A DNA stretch of 64,000 nt from Cellulomonas edaphi (GTDB lineage Bacteria > Actinomycetota > Actinomycetes > Actinomycetales > Cellulomonadaceae): NCBI RefSeq assembly GCF_030362815.1, contig NZ_JAUCGR010000004.1, forward strand, positions 240,435 to 304,434, given 5' to 3'. Each line of letters begins with the position of its first letter. Position 1 is the first letter of the stretch. The notes under the pieces are model-generated. The model did not search any database. It was not told the origin of the DNA and was given only the letters and a program-made list of their open reading frames with translations. Positions 54,970 to 64,000 of the stretch are shown here, piece by piece. The translations under genes and the position numbers were made by a program.

Positions 54970-57096
54970 ATGGACGCAGCGGCGGTGGCACGGAGGGTCG
55001 GCAGGGCTGTCGCCGGAGGTGATCCGGCCGAGCGCACCGCGGCACTCGTCTCGACCGTGTCGACCGGCATGACGTTCATGCCCGGGCTGCTGCCGCGCGA
55101 CGGAGCGGACCAGGCTGCCGCCACGGGCCTGGTCAGCGCGGCGGAGTACGGGCTGGTCGTCACGTCGCAGTCGGCGTCCGAGGCCATCGCGCGCCGGTTG
55201 GTCCACGACGACGGCACGCCGGGCGCGGCGGCCCGCCGGCTCGCGGTGCAGGCGGGAGTCGGGCTCGCGCTGGCCTCGGCGGGCGCCGCGGTCGAGCGCA
55301 TCGCGACCCCGCGCCACGGCGAGCCGTTGCGCCGGGCGCTGGTGCGGACCGTCGGGCGGCGGACGGCGCGCGTCGGGCTCTCGGGCGTCGTGGTGTCCAC
55401 GCTGGCCGCGGCCGACGCCGCGATCGGCGGCCGGCACCGCGTGCTGCGCCAGGCGTCGGGGAGCGCCGCGCTCGTGGTGGGCACCGCGCTCGCGGCCTGG
55501 CAGATCCGGCGGTTCCGCTCCGATGACCCCGACGAGGCGGCCCGCGTCGCGCCCCCGACCGACCCCGTGACGGGGAAGATGGGTGGGCCGGGGGGCGCGC
55601 CCCCCGGCGATCAGGGGACGGCTGTCGCGCCGCCGCTGCCGCCGTTGGCGAAGTCGTTGCTCATCGGGGTGGGGGTCAACGTCGGGCTGCAGTCGTTCGC
55701 GGCCCTGGAGGGCCGGTTCGCGCGGGCCGTCGGCGCCCGGGTGCGGCGCGTCGCCCCGGGCGCGGGCTGGTCCGCGGGCGCCCTGGGTCACGCCGTCGCC
55801 CTGGGCGCGATCGGCGCGGGTGTCGTGGCGGCCGTCGAGTACGCGCTGCGGACCGCCGAGGCGGGCGGCGCGGCGATCGACGCCGCCTACACGAGCCCGC
55901 CCACGGGGTCGACGGTCAGCGGCGGACCGGCGTCCGCGGTGGAGTGGTCCACGCTGTCCCGGGAGGGCGTCCGGTTCGTCAACATGGCCCTGACAGCCGA
56001 CGAGATCGCCGCGGTCACGCAGGCGGACGCCGGCACGGTGCGGGAGCCGGTGCGGGCGTTCGTCGGGCTCGCCAGCGCTGCCACGGTCGACGCCCGCGTG
56101 GACCTCGCGATGCGCGAGCTCGAGGACCTCGGCGCCTTCGAGCGCAGCGTCATCTGCCTGGTCTCGCCCACCGGCACGGGATATATCAACTACGTCGCCA
56201 TCGAGGCGCTGGAGTACCTCACCCGCGGCGACTGCGCCACGGTTGGCCTGCAGTACTCGCTGCGCCCCTCGTTCCTGTCGTTGGACCGCGTCGCGATGGG
56301 TCGCGAGCAGAACCGGGCGCTGCTGCACGCCCTCACGTGGCGGCTGCGCAGCATGCCCGAGGAGTCACGGCCCCGGCTGGTGGGCTTCGGAGAATCGCTG
56401 GGCGCCCACACGCTGCAGGACGCGTTCCTGCACGAAGGTGTGCCGGGGTTGCACCGCGTCGGCATGGACCGGGCGCTCTTCGTCGGCACGCCGGCCGGCA
56501 GCACGTGGGCGCAGCAGTGGCGGCTCGACCCGCACGGCACCGACCCGGACGCCGAGGCCGTCGAGGTCGCGTCGTGGTCGCAGTGGGCGGCGCTGGACGA
56601 CACGCAACGCGCGGCGCACCGCTACTTCCTCCTGTCGCACACGGAGGACCCGATCACGGTGTTCAGCCCCGCGCTCGCCATCCAGCAGCCGGACTGGCTC
56701 GGGCCCGTGGACCAGCGGCCGCCGGGCGTCTCGAAGCTCGCGCACTGGTACCCGCTGGTCTCGTTCGTCCTGACCCTCGTCGACGTCACCAACGCGCTGA
56801 GCGCCGTGCCCGGCATCTTCGTGGCGCGGGGTCACGACTACCGCGCGGACCTCGCGCAGCTCGTCTCCGCCGCCTACGCCCTGGACGTCGAGGACACCGA
56901 GCTGGCCCGGATCGAGGCGGCGCTGCGCGAGCGCGAGGCGCTGTGGGCGGAGCGGCGGCTGGTCGCCGAGCAGATGCACCGCGCGCGCGAGGCCGTTCAG
57001 CGGCAGCTGGACCAGTGGGGCACGGGGTCGCAGGGGGCGGACACCCTCGCCGGGCAGGGGTATGTGGAGCGGGCGACGGGAATCGAACCCGCGTAG
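54970..57096 (+). CDS. Membrane alpha/beta-hydrolase (Abhydrolase_9 type)
   Basis: A 708-residue membrane protein. The N-terminal half has several hydrophobic segments (AVQAGVGLALASAGAAVE, SLLIGVGVNVGLQSFAAL, GHAVALGAIGAGVVAAVEYAL), matching the layout of the Abhydrolase_9 N-terminal domain. The C-terminal half is a hydrolase with GFGESLGAHTLQDAF near residues 475-489 (nucleophile Ser), SHTEDPITVF near 558-567 and HDYRADLAQLV near 620-630 (His). Its substrate is unknown. A CAAGAT hexamer lies 6 bases before the ATG. The last 11 codons lie antisense to tRNA-Gly; the tail VERATGIEPA is tRNA complement and may not be conserved. Confidence 0.8.
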   Translation: MDAAAVARRVGRAVAGGDPAERTAALVSTVSTGMTFMPGLLPRDGADQAAATGLVSAAEYGLVVTSQSASEAIARRLVHDDGTPGAAARRLAVQAGVGLALASAGAAVERIATPRHGEPLRRALVRTVGRRTARVGLSGVVVSTLAAADAAIGGRHRVLRQASGSAALVVGTALAAWQIRRFRSDDPDEAARVAPPTDPVTGKMGGPGGAPPGDQGTAVAPPLPPLAKSLLIGVGVNVGLQSFAALEGRFARAVGARVRRVAPGAGWSAGALGHAVALGAIGAGVVAAVEYALRTAEAGGAAIDAAYTSPPTGSTVSGGPASAVEWSTLSREGVRFVNMALTADEIAAVTQADAGTVREPVRAFVGLASAATVDARVDLAMRELEDLGAFERSVICLVSPTGTGYINYVAIEALEYLTRGDCATVGLQYSLRPSFLSLDRVAMGREQNRALLHALTWRLRSMPEESRPRLVGFGESLGAHTLQDAFLHEGVPGLHRVGMDRALFVGTPAGSTWAQQWRLDPHGTDPDAEAVEVASWSQWAALDDTQRAAHRYFLLSHTEDPITVFSPALAIQQPDWLGPVDQRPPGVSKLAHWYPLVSFVLTLVDVTNALSAVPGIFVARGHDYRADLAQLVSAAYALDVEDTELARIEAALREREALWAERRLVAEQMHRAREAVQRQLDQWGTGSQGADTLAGQGYVERATGIEPA

Positions 57097-57138
57097 CCAG
57101 TTTGGAAGACTGGGGCTCTACCATTGAGCTACGCCCGC
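57065..57138 (-). tRNA. tRNA-Gly (TCC)
   Basis: Cloverleaf on the minus strand: acceptor GCGGGCG with CGCCCGC, D arm AGCTCAATGGTAGAGC, anticodon loop CTTCCAA giving TCC, and TΨC arm GGGTTCGATTCCC. CCA is encoded (57065-57067). It overlaps the 3' end of the hydrolase gene on the opposite strand by 32 bases. Confidence 0.95.
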
Positions 57139-57333
57139 ACAGGTCCCGGCGCCGGAGCGGCCGCGACTGCGGCACCAAGGGTACCGGGTGGCAGAGGGCG
57201 GTCCGTCCACCGCCCGCGGCGACGACGCGCGACGGCCCCGGCCTGCTGATCGGCGGCGGGTGCGCGGGGCGATACGCTCCCGTGCAGCAGGACAGTGGGC
57301 GCGTGGCCGGGACGGACCGGGCTGTGCGTGCCA

Positions 57334-57407
57334 CGGGATGTGGCGCAGGTTGGTAGCGCGTCCGCTTTGGGAGCGGAAGGTCGTGGGTTCGAATCCCGCC
57401 ATCCCGA
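57334..57407 (+). tRNA. tRNA-Pro (TGG)
   Basis: A 74-base cloverleaf: acceptor CGGGATG with CATCCCG, D arm GGCGCAGGTTGGTAGCGC, anticodon loop TTTGGGA giving TGG, TΨC arm GGGTTCGAATCCC. CCA is not encoded. The 195 bases between tRNA-Gly and this gene show no other gene. Confidence 0.95.
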
Positions 57408-57415
57408 CCGGTGGA

Positions 57416-59098
57416 TCAGGCGTGCGTCGTGAGGTACTCCTCGCGCACCGCGCGGCGCAGCACCTTGCCGATGAGCGAGCGCGGCAGCTCCGAGAGCACC
57501 ACCAGGTCGCGGGGGAGCGCGTACCTGGCGACACGCGGCTCGAGCCAGGCACGCACGGCCGAGAGGTCCGTGGACGCACCCTCGTCGAGCGTCACGGCCG
57601 CGACCACGTGCTCGCCCAGGTCGCCCGCGGGGACGCCGATGACGGCGACGTCCTGCACGCCCGGCATCGCGCGCAGCTGCTCCTCCACCTGCGACGGGTA
57701 CACCTTGTAGCCGCCGGTCACGATCATCTCCTTGATGCGGTCGACGAGGACCACCATGCCGTCGTCGTCCATCCGCACGATGTCGCCGGTGCGCAGCCAG
57801 CCGCCCGGGAGCAGCTGCTCGGCGGTCTCCTCGGGCCGGTTCCAGTAGCCGGCGAACACCTGCGGCCCGCGGATGAGGAGCTCGCCCTCGGTGACGTCGT
57901 GCGCGACGTCGGCGGGGTCGACGATGCGGATGTCCGTGCTGGGGAACGGGAGACCCAGGGCGCCGGGGCGGCGGGCGGGGGACAGCGGGCTGCCGAGCGC
58001 GACGGGAGAGGTCTCGGTCAGGCCGTAGCCCTCCACGACGTAGCCGTCGCTCAGGCGCTCCCAGCGTTCGGCGGTCGCGCGCGGCAGCGGCATGGCGCCG
58101 CTGATCGCGTACCGGAACGAGGTCAGGTCGGCGTGCGTGGCCTCGGCGGCGGCAGCGAGCCGGTCGAGCATGGGCGGCACGGCGGGCAGGAACGTGCCGG
58201 GGCGACGGCGCTGGGCGGCCAGCACCTGGTCCGGGTCGAACTTGGGGAACGCGACGAGCGTCGCGCCGATCCGGCTCGCGTAGGTGAGGCACAGCGTGAG
58301 ACCGAAGGCGTGGAAGAACGGCAGCACGCCGTAGATCGTCCCGGTGCCGGGCTCCGCGCCGGTCCACGCCTGCCCCTGCACGGCGTTGGCCACGAGGTTC
58401 GCGTGCGTGAGCATGGCGCCCTTGGGCGTTCCCGTCGTGCCGCCCGTGTACTGGATGAGGGCGAGGTCGCCCGACGACGGTCGCGGGTGGTCCGGCGCGA
58501 TCGGCGCGCTGCGCGCCACCAGGCGGTGCCACTCGGGCGTGCCGTCGGGGACGGGCGCGCGCAGGGCGGCCCGGGTGCGGCGGGCCGCGGGCACGGGGAG
58601 GCGCAGGGCCAGGCGCGAGCGGCGCGGCAGGTCCGCGCTGAGGTCGACGGCCACCACCGAGCGCACGGCGGTCTCGCTCTGGACGGCGAGGACGGCCGCT
58701 GCGGTGTGCTCCCACACGATGGCGACCACCGAGCCGCTGTCGGCCAGCTGGTGGGCGAGCTCGCGGGCGGTGTAGGTGGGGTTGTGCTCGACCACCACGG
58801 CGCCGACCCGCAGCACCGCGTGGAACGCGACGACGTGCGCCGTGCAGTTGGGCAGCGCGATCGCGACGCGGTCTCCGGGCTCGACGCCGAGCTCGAGGAG
58901 CACCTGGGCCGCGCGGCCCACCTGGTCCGCCAGCGAGCGGTAGGTGGTCGCCGCGCCGAGGAAGTCCACGGCCACGCGGTCCGGCCACCGGGCCGCCGCG
59001 CGCTCCAGCGAGGCGCCGACGGCCTCGTCGGGAACCTCGACCGTGGTGGGCACCCCCGGTCCGTACGACGCGTGCCACGGGCTGCGGTGCTCCGACAT
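57416..59098 (-). CDS. Long-chain fatty-acid-CoA ligase-like AMP-binding enzyme
   Basis: A 560-residue ANL-superfamily acyl-CoA ligase. IQYTGGTTGTPKGAMLTHAN near residues 217-236 is the AMP/P-loop motif; ISGAMPLP near 339, VVEGYGLTETSP near 359-370, GWLRTGDIVRMDDDGMVVLVDR near 436-457 and the A10 lysine in LIGKVLRRAVRE near 540-551 complete the set. It activates a fatty or aromatic acid with ATP and CoA. The ATG at 59098 is internal to a long antisense frame. A palindromic operator precedes it. The gene stands alone. Confidence 0.92.
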   Translation of the reverse strand: MSEHRSPWHASYGPGVPTTVEVPDEAVGASLERAAARWPDRVAVDFLGAATTYRSLADQVGRAAQVLLELGVEPGDRVAIALPNCTAHVVAFHAVLRVGAVVVEHNPTYTARELAHQLADSGSVVAIVWEHTAAAVLAVQSETAVRSVVAVDLSADLPRRSRLALRLPVPAARRTRAALRAPVPDGTPEWHRLVARSAPIAPDHPRPSSGDLALIQYTGGTTGTPKGAMLTHANLVANAVQGQAWTGAEPGTGTIYGVLPFFHAFGLTLCLTYASRIGATLVAFPKFDPDQVLAAQRRRPGTFLPAVPPMLDRLAAAAEATHADLTSFRYAISGAMPLPRATAERWERLSDGYVVEGYGLTETSPVALGSPLSPARRPGALGLPFPSTDIRIVDPADVAHDVTEGELLIRGPQVFAGYWNRPEETAEQLLPGGWLRTGDIVRMDDDGMVVLVDRIKEMIVTGGYKVYPSQVEEQLRAMPGVQDVAVIGVPAGDLGEHVVAAVTLDEGASTDLSAVRAWLEPRVARYALPRDLVVLSELPRSLIGKVLRRAVREEYLTTHA

Positions 59099-59123
59099 GC
59101 GCCCACCGTAACCTACGCAACCG

Positions 59124-59145
59124 TAAGTTACCGAAGCGTAACTTA
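59124..59145 (-). promoter_or_regulatory. TetR-type operator palindrome upstream of the acyl-CoA ligase gene
   Basis: A perfect inverted repeat TAAGTTAC-CGAAGC-GTAACTTA, strikingly AT-rich for this genome. Further GTAAC copies lie at 59108-59112. It sits 26 bases before the start codon. This is the usual form of operators for TetR regulators of fatty-acid and acyl-CoA genes. No such regulator gene is in the window, so the protein is inferred. Confidence 0.6.
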
Positions 59146-59320
59146 GTGGGTTCCGCCGCAGCGCCACCGGTGAGGGAAAGACCGGGCGTTTTGGCGGTCG
59201 GCACCGGCCGTGGCGTACCATCGAGGGTCGCTTGCGCGCCGTTCGTCGGCTGCGCGGCTCACAGCGTGCCAGCCGCCGGACTCGCCGGTGCAGGCCCCCG
59301 ATCAGTTGGAGACCATCGAA

Positions 59321-60709
59321 GTGAAGAGCGCCGTCGAGACCCTGGACCCGACCAAGGTCAAGCTGACCGTCGAGGTGACCTACGACGAGCTCAAGCCGAG
59401 CATCGCGCACGCCTACGAGCACATCGCGCAGGACGTGAACATCCCCGGCTTCCGCAAGGGCAAGGTCCCGCCGCGCATCATCGACCAGCGCATCGGCCGC
59501 CCCGCGGTCATCGAGCACGCCGTCAACGAGGGCCTGTCCGGCTTCTACGCCGAGGCCGTCCGCGAGAACAAGCTGCGCCCGCTGGGCCAGCCCGAGGTCG
59601 AGGTCACGAAGGTCCCCGGCCTCGTCGCGGGCGACGAAGGCGAGCTGCACTTCAGCGCCGAGGTCGAGGTCCGCCCGGAGATCACCGTGCCCGAGCTCGA
59701 CGGGCTCGCCGTCACGGTCGACGGCCTCGAGGTCGACGACGAGGACGTGGCCGGTCGCCTCGACGCGCTGCGCGAGCGCTTCGGCACCCTGGTGGGCGTG
59801 GACCGTCCGGCGGCCGAGGGCGACTTCGTCGTCATCGACCTCGTCGCCACGATCGGTGACGAGCAGGTCGACAACGTCTCCGGCGTCAGCTACCAGATCG
59901 GCTCGGGCAACATGCTCGAGGGCCTCGACGAGGCGCTGACCAGCCTGTCCAGCGGCGAGACCACCACGTTCGTCACCAAGCTCGCCGGCGGCGAGCACGA
60001 GGGCGAGGACGCTCAGGTGACGGTCACCGCGACCACGGTCAAGGAGCGCCAGCTGCCCGAGGCCGACGACGAGTTCGCCCAGCTCGCCTCGGAGTTCGAC
60101 ACCCTCGACGAGCTCAAGGCGGACCTGCGCGAGCAGGCCGGTCGCATCAAGTCGTCGAACCAGGCCGTGCAGGCCCGTGACCTGCTGCTCGAGCAGCTGC
60201 TCGCCGCGACCGAGATCCCGGTCCCGAGCGGTGTCGTCGAGGCCGAGGTGCACCGCCACCTCGAGGGCGAGGGTCGCCTCGAGGACGACGTGCACCGTGC
60301 CGAGGTCACCGAGCAGGCCACCACTGCGCTGCGCAACCAGATCCTGCTGGACACGCTCGCCGAGAAGCTCGAGGTCAAGGTCTCGCAGGGCGAGCTCGTC
60401 GACTACCTGGTGAGCGCGTCGCGTCAGTACGGCGTGGACCCGAACACCTTCATCCAGAGCCTCGACCAGGGCGGCCAGATCCCCGCCATGGTCGCCGAGG
60501 TCGCGCGCTCCAAGGCGCTCGCCATCGCGCTGCGCCAGGTGAGCGTCTCCGACGCCTCCGGCGCGGCCGTGGACCTGTCGGACTTCATCGGCACCGACGA
60601 GGAGGACGCCGCCGAGGCGGCGGCCGAGGCGGCCGGCTCCGAGGGCGGCGCTGCCGACGTCTCCGCCGTCGCCGACGCGCCCGACACGGCCGACGAGATC
60701 AAGGCCTGA
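59321..60709 (+). CDS. tig: Trigger factor
   Basis: A 462-residue ribosome-associated chaperone and peptidyl-prolyl isomerase. The ribosome-binding signature is GFRKGKVPPRI near residues 44-54; the FKBP-like domain is near 160-245 (EGDFVVIDLVATIGDEQVDN, YQIGSGNMLEGLDEAL), followed by the helical C-terminal domain and an acidic Ala/Glu-rich tail. The GTG at 59321 is preceded by TTGGAG. It begins the standard tig-clpP1-clpP2-clpX cluster. Confidence 0.96.
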   Translation: MKSAVETLDPTKVKLTVEVTYDELKPSIAHAYEHIAQDVNIPGFRKGKVPPRIIDQRIGRPAVIEHAVNEGLSGFYAEAVRENKLRPLGQPEVEVTKVPGLVAGDEGELHFSAEVEVRPEITVPELDGLAVTVDGLEVDDEDVAGRLDALRERFGTLVGVDRPAAEGDFVVIDLVATIGDEQVDNVSGVSYQIGSGNMLEGLDEALTSLSSGETTTFVTKLAGGEHEGEDAQVTVTATTVKERQLPEADDEFAQLASEFDTLDELKADLREQAGRIKSSNQAVQARDLLLEQLLAATEIPVPSGVVEAEVHRHLEGEGRLEDDVHRAEVTEQATTALRNQILLDTLAEKLEVKVSQGELVDYLVSASRQYGVDPNTFIQSLDQGGQIPAMVAEVARSKALAIALRQVSVSDASGAAVDLSDFIGTDEEDAAEAAAEAAGSEGGAADVSAVADAPDTADEIKA

Positions 60710-60718
60710 CGACCACCC

Positions 60719-60757
60719 CGAAGGGGCCCCGCCGCGACCGCGGTGAGGGCCCCTTCG
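60719..60757 (+). terminator. Stem-loop terminator after tig
   Basis: A perfect 11-bp stem (60719-60729 and 60747-60757) with a nested CCGCG/CGCGG pairing, 10 bases after the tig stop. It separates tig from the clpP operon promoter. Confidence 0.75.
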
Positions 60758-60773
60758 TCGTCCTGTCGGGGGT

Positions 60774-60836
60774 CCTGCGCCCAGAGCGAAAACGGCCCCG
60801 ACCGGGACTTGAGCCGACCCGTGCTCGCGTTAGGGT
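60774..60836 (+). promoter_or_regulatory. clpP1P2 promoter with ClgR-like box
   Basis: A -35 TTGAGC (60809-60814) and -10 TAGGGT (60831-60836), 16 bases apart, lie about 100 bases before clpP1. Upstream, CGCCCAGAGCGAA (60778-60790) fits the core CGCYNANRGCGWW recalled for ClgR, the activator of clp genes in actinobacteria. It would be centred near -59. The flanking base pattern is only partly met. Confidence 0.45.
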
Positions 60837-60935
60837 CACTGCAGCGCGCGAGCCCTCGTCACGAGGGCGGGCGCACCGCACGACAGACGTACCGCAGGAC
60901 AGAGCAGTACGCAGCCGCCAGACGAAGGAGCCTTC

Positions 60936-61553
60936 GTGAACCAGAACGTGCCGGCGTTGGCCCGGACCGAGTCCCCGGGCTTCGGCCTCAACGACAGCAT
61001 CTACAACCGTCTGCTGCGCGAGCGCATCATCTGGCTCGGCTCCGAGGTCCGCGACGAGAACGCGAACGCCATCTGCGCGCAGATGATGCTGCTCGCGGCC
61101 GAGGACCCCGACAAGGACATCTTCCTGTACATCAACTCGCCCGGCGGCTCGATCACCGCGGGCATGGCGATCTACGACACCATGCAGTACATCCAGCCGG
61201 ACGTGGCCACCGTGGCCATGGGCATGGCGGCCTCCATGGGCCAGTTCCTGCTCTCGTCGGGCGCCAAGGGCAAGCGCTACGCGACCCCGCACGCCCGCGT
61301 GATGATGCACCAGCCCTCGGGCGGCATCGGCGGCACGGCCACCGACGTCCGCATCAATGCGCAGCTGATCCTGCACATGAAGAACGTGCTGGCCGATCTG
61401 ATCGCCGAGCAGACCGGGAAGGACGTGGAGCAGATCCACGCCGACTCGGACCGTGACCGCTGGTTCACCGCGCCGGAGGCGCTCGAGTACGGGTTCATCG
61501 ACCACGTCGTCGAGTCCGCCGGGTCCGTCGCCGGCGGCGGCGGCACGGCCTGA
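60936..61553 (+). CDS. clpP1: ATP-dependent Clp protease proteolytic subunit 1
   Basis: A 205-residue serine peptidase subunit. [19 protein letters not shown] near residues 69-87, the nucleophile Ser in [15 protein letters not shown] near 94-108, and the His in [12 protein letters not shown] near 116-127 are clear, and the Asp is near 172. With ClpP2 it forms the mixed ClpP1P2 tetradecamer used by actinobacteria, fed by ClpX or ClpC. GTG 60936 has an AAGGAG site. clpP2 follows 33 bases later. Confidence 0.96.
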   Translation: MNQNVPALARTESPGFGLNDSIYNRLLRERIIWLGSEVRDENANAICAQMMLLAAEDPDKDIFLYINSPGGSITAGMAIYDTMQYIQPDVATVAMGMAASMGQFLLSSGAKGKRYATPHARVMMHQPSGGIGGTATDVRINAQLILHMKNVLADLIAEQTGKDVEQIHADSDRDRWFTAPEALEYGFIDHVVESAGSVAGGGGTA

Positions 61554-61586
61554 GCCCCTTCCACGTAGACGCCTGAGGAGAATCAC

Positions 61587-62300
61587 GTGAGCATCGAGTC
61601 TCAGTTCATCGCCCGCGCGGGCCGGCTCGCCGGTCCCGGCGGGTTCGCCCCCGCCGGCCCGTCGTCGCGCTACGTCCTGCCGCAGTTCGAGGAGCGGACC
61701 GCGTACGGCTTCAAGCGCCAGGACCCGTACACCAAGCTGTTCGAGGACCGCATCGTCTTCCTCGGCGTGCAGGTGGACGACGCCTCGGCCGACGACGTCA
61801 TGGCCCAGCTCCTCGTGCTCGAGGGCACGGACCCGGACCGCGACATCACCATCTACATCAACTCGCCCGGTGGCTCGTTCACGGCCCTGACGGCCATCTA
61901 CGACACCATGCAGTACATCAAGCCGGAGATCATGACGGTCTGCCTCGGCCAGGCGGCCTCGGCCGCGGCCGTGCTGCTGGCCGCCGGCTCGCCGGGCAAG
62001 CGCCTCGCGCTGCCCAACGCCCGCGTGCTGATCCACCAGCCCGCGATGGAGGGCGGCGGCTACGCGCAGGCCTCCGACATCGAGATCCACGCCAACGAGC
62101 TCATCCGCATGCGGGAGTGGCTCGAGGAGACGCTCGCGCACCACACGGGCCGTGATCTCGACCAGGTCCGCAAGGACATCGAGCGGGACAAGATCCTCAC
62201 CGCCAAGCAGGCGCACGAGTACGGCATCGTCGACCAGGTGCTCGCCAGCCGCAAGGGTGTGCGCGCCACCACGGTGGAGCCCAGCCAGATCGAGTCCTGA
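61587..62300 (+). CDS. clpP2: ATP-dependent Clp protease proteolytic subunit 2
   Basis: A 237-residue ClpP paralogue with a longer N-terminus (about 35 residues). [19 protein letters not shown] near 93-111, the nucleophile Ser in [18 protein letters not shown] near 118-135 and the His in [13 protein letters not shown] near 141-153 are present. It joins ClpP1 in the heteromeric protease. The GTG at 61587 has GAGGAGA upstream. Cotranscribed with clpP1. Confidence 0.96.
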   Translation: MSIESQFIARAGRLAGPGGFAPAGPSSRYVLPQFEERTAYGFKRQDPYTKLFEDRIVFLGVQVDDASADDVMAQLLVLEGTDPDRDITIYINSPGGSFTALTAIYDTMQYIKPEIMTVCLGQAASAAAVLLAAGSPGKRLALPNARVLIHQPAMEGGGYAQASDIEIHANELIRMREWLEETLAHHTGRDLDQVRKDIERDKILTAKQAHEYGIVDQVLASRKGVRATTVEPSQIES

Positions 62301-62319
62301 TCCGCGGGTCTCGAGCGTG

Positions 62320-62342
62320 CGGCCGGGGTCAGGCTCCGGCCG
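62320..62342 (+). terminator. Stem-loop after clpP2
   Basis: A 7-bp perfect GC stem CGGCCGG/CCGGCCG with a 9-base loop, 19 bases after the clpP2 stop, followed by a short T run at 62355-62358. It may terminate or attenuate readthrough into clpX. Confidence 0.45.
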
Positions 62343-62425
62343 TACGCGCGAGACTTTTGCCAGACACGCCACGCCCGACAGCGGGTACGGCTGACATCGC
62401 GCCCGTCGTGGTGTGCAATGGGGAA

Positions 62426-62472
62426 AGCGCCCCCGCAGTCGGGGGCTGACGCTCCGTCCGCCCGGACGGAGC
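62426..62472 (+). promoter_or_regulatory. Two adjacent hairpins in the clpX leader
   Basis: AGCGCCCCC...GGGGGCT (62426-62447) and GCTCCGTCC-GCCC-GGACGGAGC (62451-62472) follow each other and end just before the clpX ribosome site (GAAGGAAGGGA). They could modulate clpX translation. No known riboswitch or thermosensor class is recognised. Confidence 0.4.
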
Positions 62473-62493
62473 ATGCGAAGGAAGGGACACGAC

Positions 62494-63774
<1,281 letters not shown>

Positions 63775-63791
63775 CCCCCGCTCGCCCCGCC

Positions 63792-63797
63792 TAGGAT
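63792..63797 (+). promoter_or_regulatory. -10 element of a leaderless chorismate mutase transcript
   Basis: TAGGAT 7 bases before the GTG at 63805, with no ribosome site, 18 bases after the clpX stop. It predicts that this gene has its own leaderless transcript. Confidence 0.5.
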
Positions 63798-63804
63798 CGG
63801 CCCC

Positions 63805-64000
63805 GTGAGCGACCTGCCTGCCCCGATCCCCGCCGATCTCGCGCGCCTTCGCGGCAGCATCGACAACATCGACGCCGCCCTGGTGTACCTGCTCGCGGAA
63901 CGGTTCAAGGCGACCCAGCAGGTCGGCCACCTCAAGGCAGCCCAGGGCCTGCCCCCGTCGGACCCCGGCCGCGAGGCCGAGCAGGTGGCGCGGCTGCGGG
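63805..64000 (+). CDS. Chorismate mutase, AroQ class (3' end cut by window)
   Basis: The first 65 residues of a small helical chorismate mutase, which converts chorismate to prephenate for Phe/Tyr synthesis. [54 protein letters not shown] reads as the AroQ first helix with the Arg, Asp and Lys active-site pattern (R-x(2)-ID-x(2)-D, L-x-ER, K). Linkage downstream of clpX is common in Micrococcales. The rest lies outside. Confidence 0.85.
   Translation, partial: MSDLPAPIPADLARLRGSIDNIDAALVYLLAERFKATQQVGHLKAAQGLPPSDPGREAEQVARLR

Overview
The window is about 73% GC and almost fully coding, with GTG and some TTG starts. It looks like a chromosome segment of a high-GC Actinomycetota. The combination of tig-clpP1-clpP2-clpX, oligoribonuclease, group II truncated haemoglobin, an Rv2466c-like protein, an Eis-type acetyltransferase, FbpC/EttA-type genes and tandem dynamin-like GTPases suits the Micrococcales, probably a Cellulomonas-like organism. 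The genus is inference. No insertion sequence, phage, integrase or CRISPR array was seen.

Layout. 1-2440: osmoprotectant-type ABC transporter, ATPase gene divergent from two permease genes. 2469-9566: ATP-grasp protein, tRNA-His, orn, PAP2 phosphatase, small proteins, a LysR regulator divergent from a hydrolase-SDR pair, an unknown protein and tRNA-Arg. 9677-20745: unknown protein, then two dynamin-like GTPase pairs (10841-14022 and 16724-20208) flanking an ssb paralogue and ettA, then a thioesterase. 20723-26640: NmrA/DUF2867 protein, topoisomerase IB, TesB thioesterase, truncated haemoglobin and PTS enzyme I on the minus strand, with PTS EIIB and EIIA divergent (26828-27531). 27552-39497: MscS channel, prolyl oligopeptidase, MalQ, PepN, Rv2466c-like protein, a secreted cysteine-rich protein, PepO and RpiB. 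39494-45604 (minus strand): Eis-like acetyltransferase, alkyltransferase-like protein, LLM oxidoreductase, DUF1648 protein with GntR regulator, and cysK-cysE-DUF4180. 46070-51339: an iron-siderophore ABC importer behind two DtxR-type boxes, then a secreted M23 peptidase. 51380-54790: YCII protein and nitrite reductase NirBD. 54970-59098: an Abhydrolase_9-type membrane protein, tRNA-Gly, tRNA-Pro and an acyl-CoA ligase. 59321-64000: tig, clpP1, clpP2, clpX and the start of a chorismate mutase gene.

How the genes work together. cysE makes O-acetylserine and cysK converts it to cysteine. A 23-codon ORF ending Cys-Cys-Arg-Cys-Arg, with a strong Shine-Dalgarno site, lies in the cysK leader, so the operon probably senses cysteine by translation-coupled attenuation. 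The iron importer is complete (lipoprotein, two permeases, ATPase). ptsI with EIIB and EIIA gives most of a glucose/GlcNAc-type PTS, but HPr and EIIC are not here. tig-clpP1P2-clpX is the standard protein quality-control cluster; an apparent ClgR-type box lies upstream of clpP1. Many genes have a TANNNT-like hexamer 6-8 bases before the start codon, the signature of leaderless mRNAs, and I used this to choose starts.

Most notable: the cysteine leader peptide of cysK, the duplicated dynamin-like GTPase pair around ssb and ettA, a perfect 25-bp palindrome at 23508-23563, and an Rv2466c-like protein that has lost the resolving cysteine.
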